This document shows positions 63,871 to 64,000 of a stretch of DNA of 64,000 nucleotides, in pieces (position 1 is the first letter of the stretch; the number at the start of each line of letters is the position of its first letter). The position numbers were made by a program, and so were the translations under genes. Below the pieces are notes generated by a model that did not search any database, had not been told where the DNA came from, and was given only the letters and a program-made list of their open reading frames with translations. The stretch comes from Asaia lannensis NBRC 102526 (lineage in GTDB: Bacteria > Pseudomonadota > Alphaproteobacteria > Acetobacterales > Acetobacteraceae): positions 62,001 through 126,000 of the forward strand of contig NZ_JAMXQU010000009.1 in NCBI RefSeq assembly GCF_024054035.1, written 5' to 3'.

Positions 63871-64000
63871 AGAGTGATTCGGTGATGAACCCGGCCACTT
63901 TTTCCGGAAAAACGATTTCGGCATCATGTGGAACGGGTTCGGTGCGATAGCGCCACCCCGCCTGCGCTCTGGCATAGGCGCGGCTTGGCTCGATGGAGCC
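63869..64000 (-). CDS. C-terminal end of a leftward gene, alpha/beta-hydrolase-like
   Basis: The minus-strand frame is open from the window end to TGA at 63869-63871. The last 43 residues read GSIEPSRAYARAQAGWRYRT, then EPVPHDAEIVFPEKVAGFI and ESL. A His followed at some distance by E-xPEKVAxFI is the usual end of alpha/beta hydrolases, where His is the catalytic base. The rest lies outside the window, so the family call is tentative. Confidence 0.5.
   Translation of the reverse strand, partial: GSIEPSRAYARAQAGWRYRTEPVPHDAEIVFPEKVAGFITESL

Overview
The window looks like the chromosome of an alphaproteobacterium, most likely an acetic acid bacterium (Acetobacteraceae). This is inferred from the moderately high GC content, the split PurS/PurQ/PurL enzyme, a BolA and CGFS-glutaredoxin pair beside purL, a Mg-type HemB, a Hint-domain surface protein, and many TonB-dependent receptors. 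The genus cannot be fixed from the sequence alone.

Positions 1 to about 21.4 kb are the right part of a prophage whose virion genes follow the order of Salmonella phage P22: portal (cut by the window edge), scaffold, coat, gp4-like connector protein, gp10-like stabilisation protein, small needle and gp14 candidates, then three ejection-protein candidates ending in a lytic transglycosylase. Inserted between the gp4-like and gp10-like genes are two genes with Sec signal peptides, one a family 66 glycoside hydrolase (dextranase type). After the last ejection gene, at the place P22 keeps its leftward superinfection-exclusion gene sieA, lies a leftward overlapping operon: a HEPN-domain protein, an unknown protein and a small membrane protein. 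Next comes a close organisational copy of P22 immI: two divergent ribbon-helix-helix repressors (Mnt- and Arc-like) around a dyad-rich operator region, with a KilA-N antirepressor downstream of the Arc-like gene. A lysis cassette follows, and the element ends near a leftward tRNA-Val(CAC), a plausible attachment site. No integrase or terminase lies in the window.

Positions 21.5 to 44 kb are housekeeping chromosome: ELM1-family protein, DEVD-variant RNA helicase, ArgE, an aspartoacylase-family protein, GlyA, an amino-acid permease, HemB, YraN, and a leftward purine block (purC-purS-[Rap1a-like secreted gene]-purQ-purL, then bolA and grxD; purB and a sugar MFS transporter lie upstream). A rightward set of TerC, Slt and CinA/PncC genes closes the block.

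Positions 44 to 64 kb are accessory and envelope functions: a Hint-domain protein with an AT-rich N-terminal half, a gene-poor stretch with a perfect 14-bp inverted repeat, a haem-uptake locus (hmuTUV plus an IsdG-type monooxygenase facing a haem receptor across two Fur-box-like sites), two DUF membrane genes, a TonB receptor coupled to a Tat-exported phospholipase C, a cobalamin riboswitch upstream of a siderophore-class receptor, an M48 protease, a CPA2-type antiporter and the end of an alpha/beta-hydrolase-like gene. The theme is metal, haem, B12 and phosphate acquisition.
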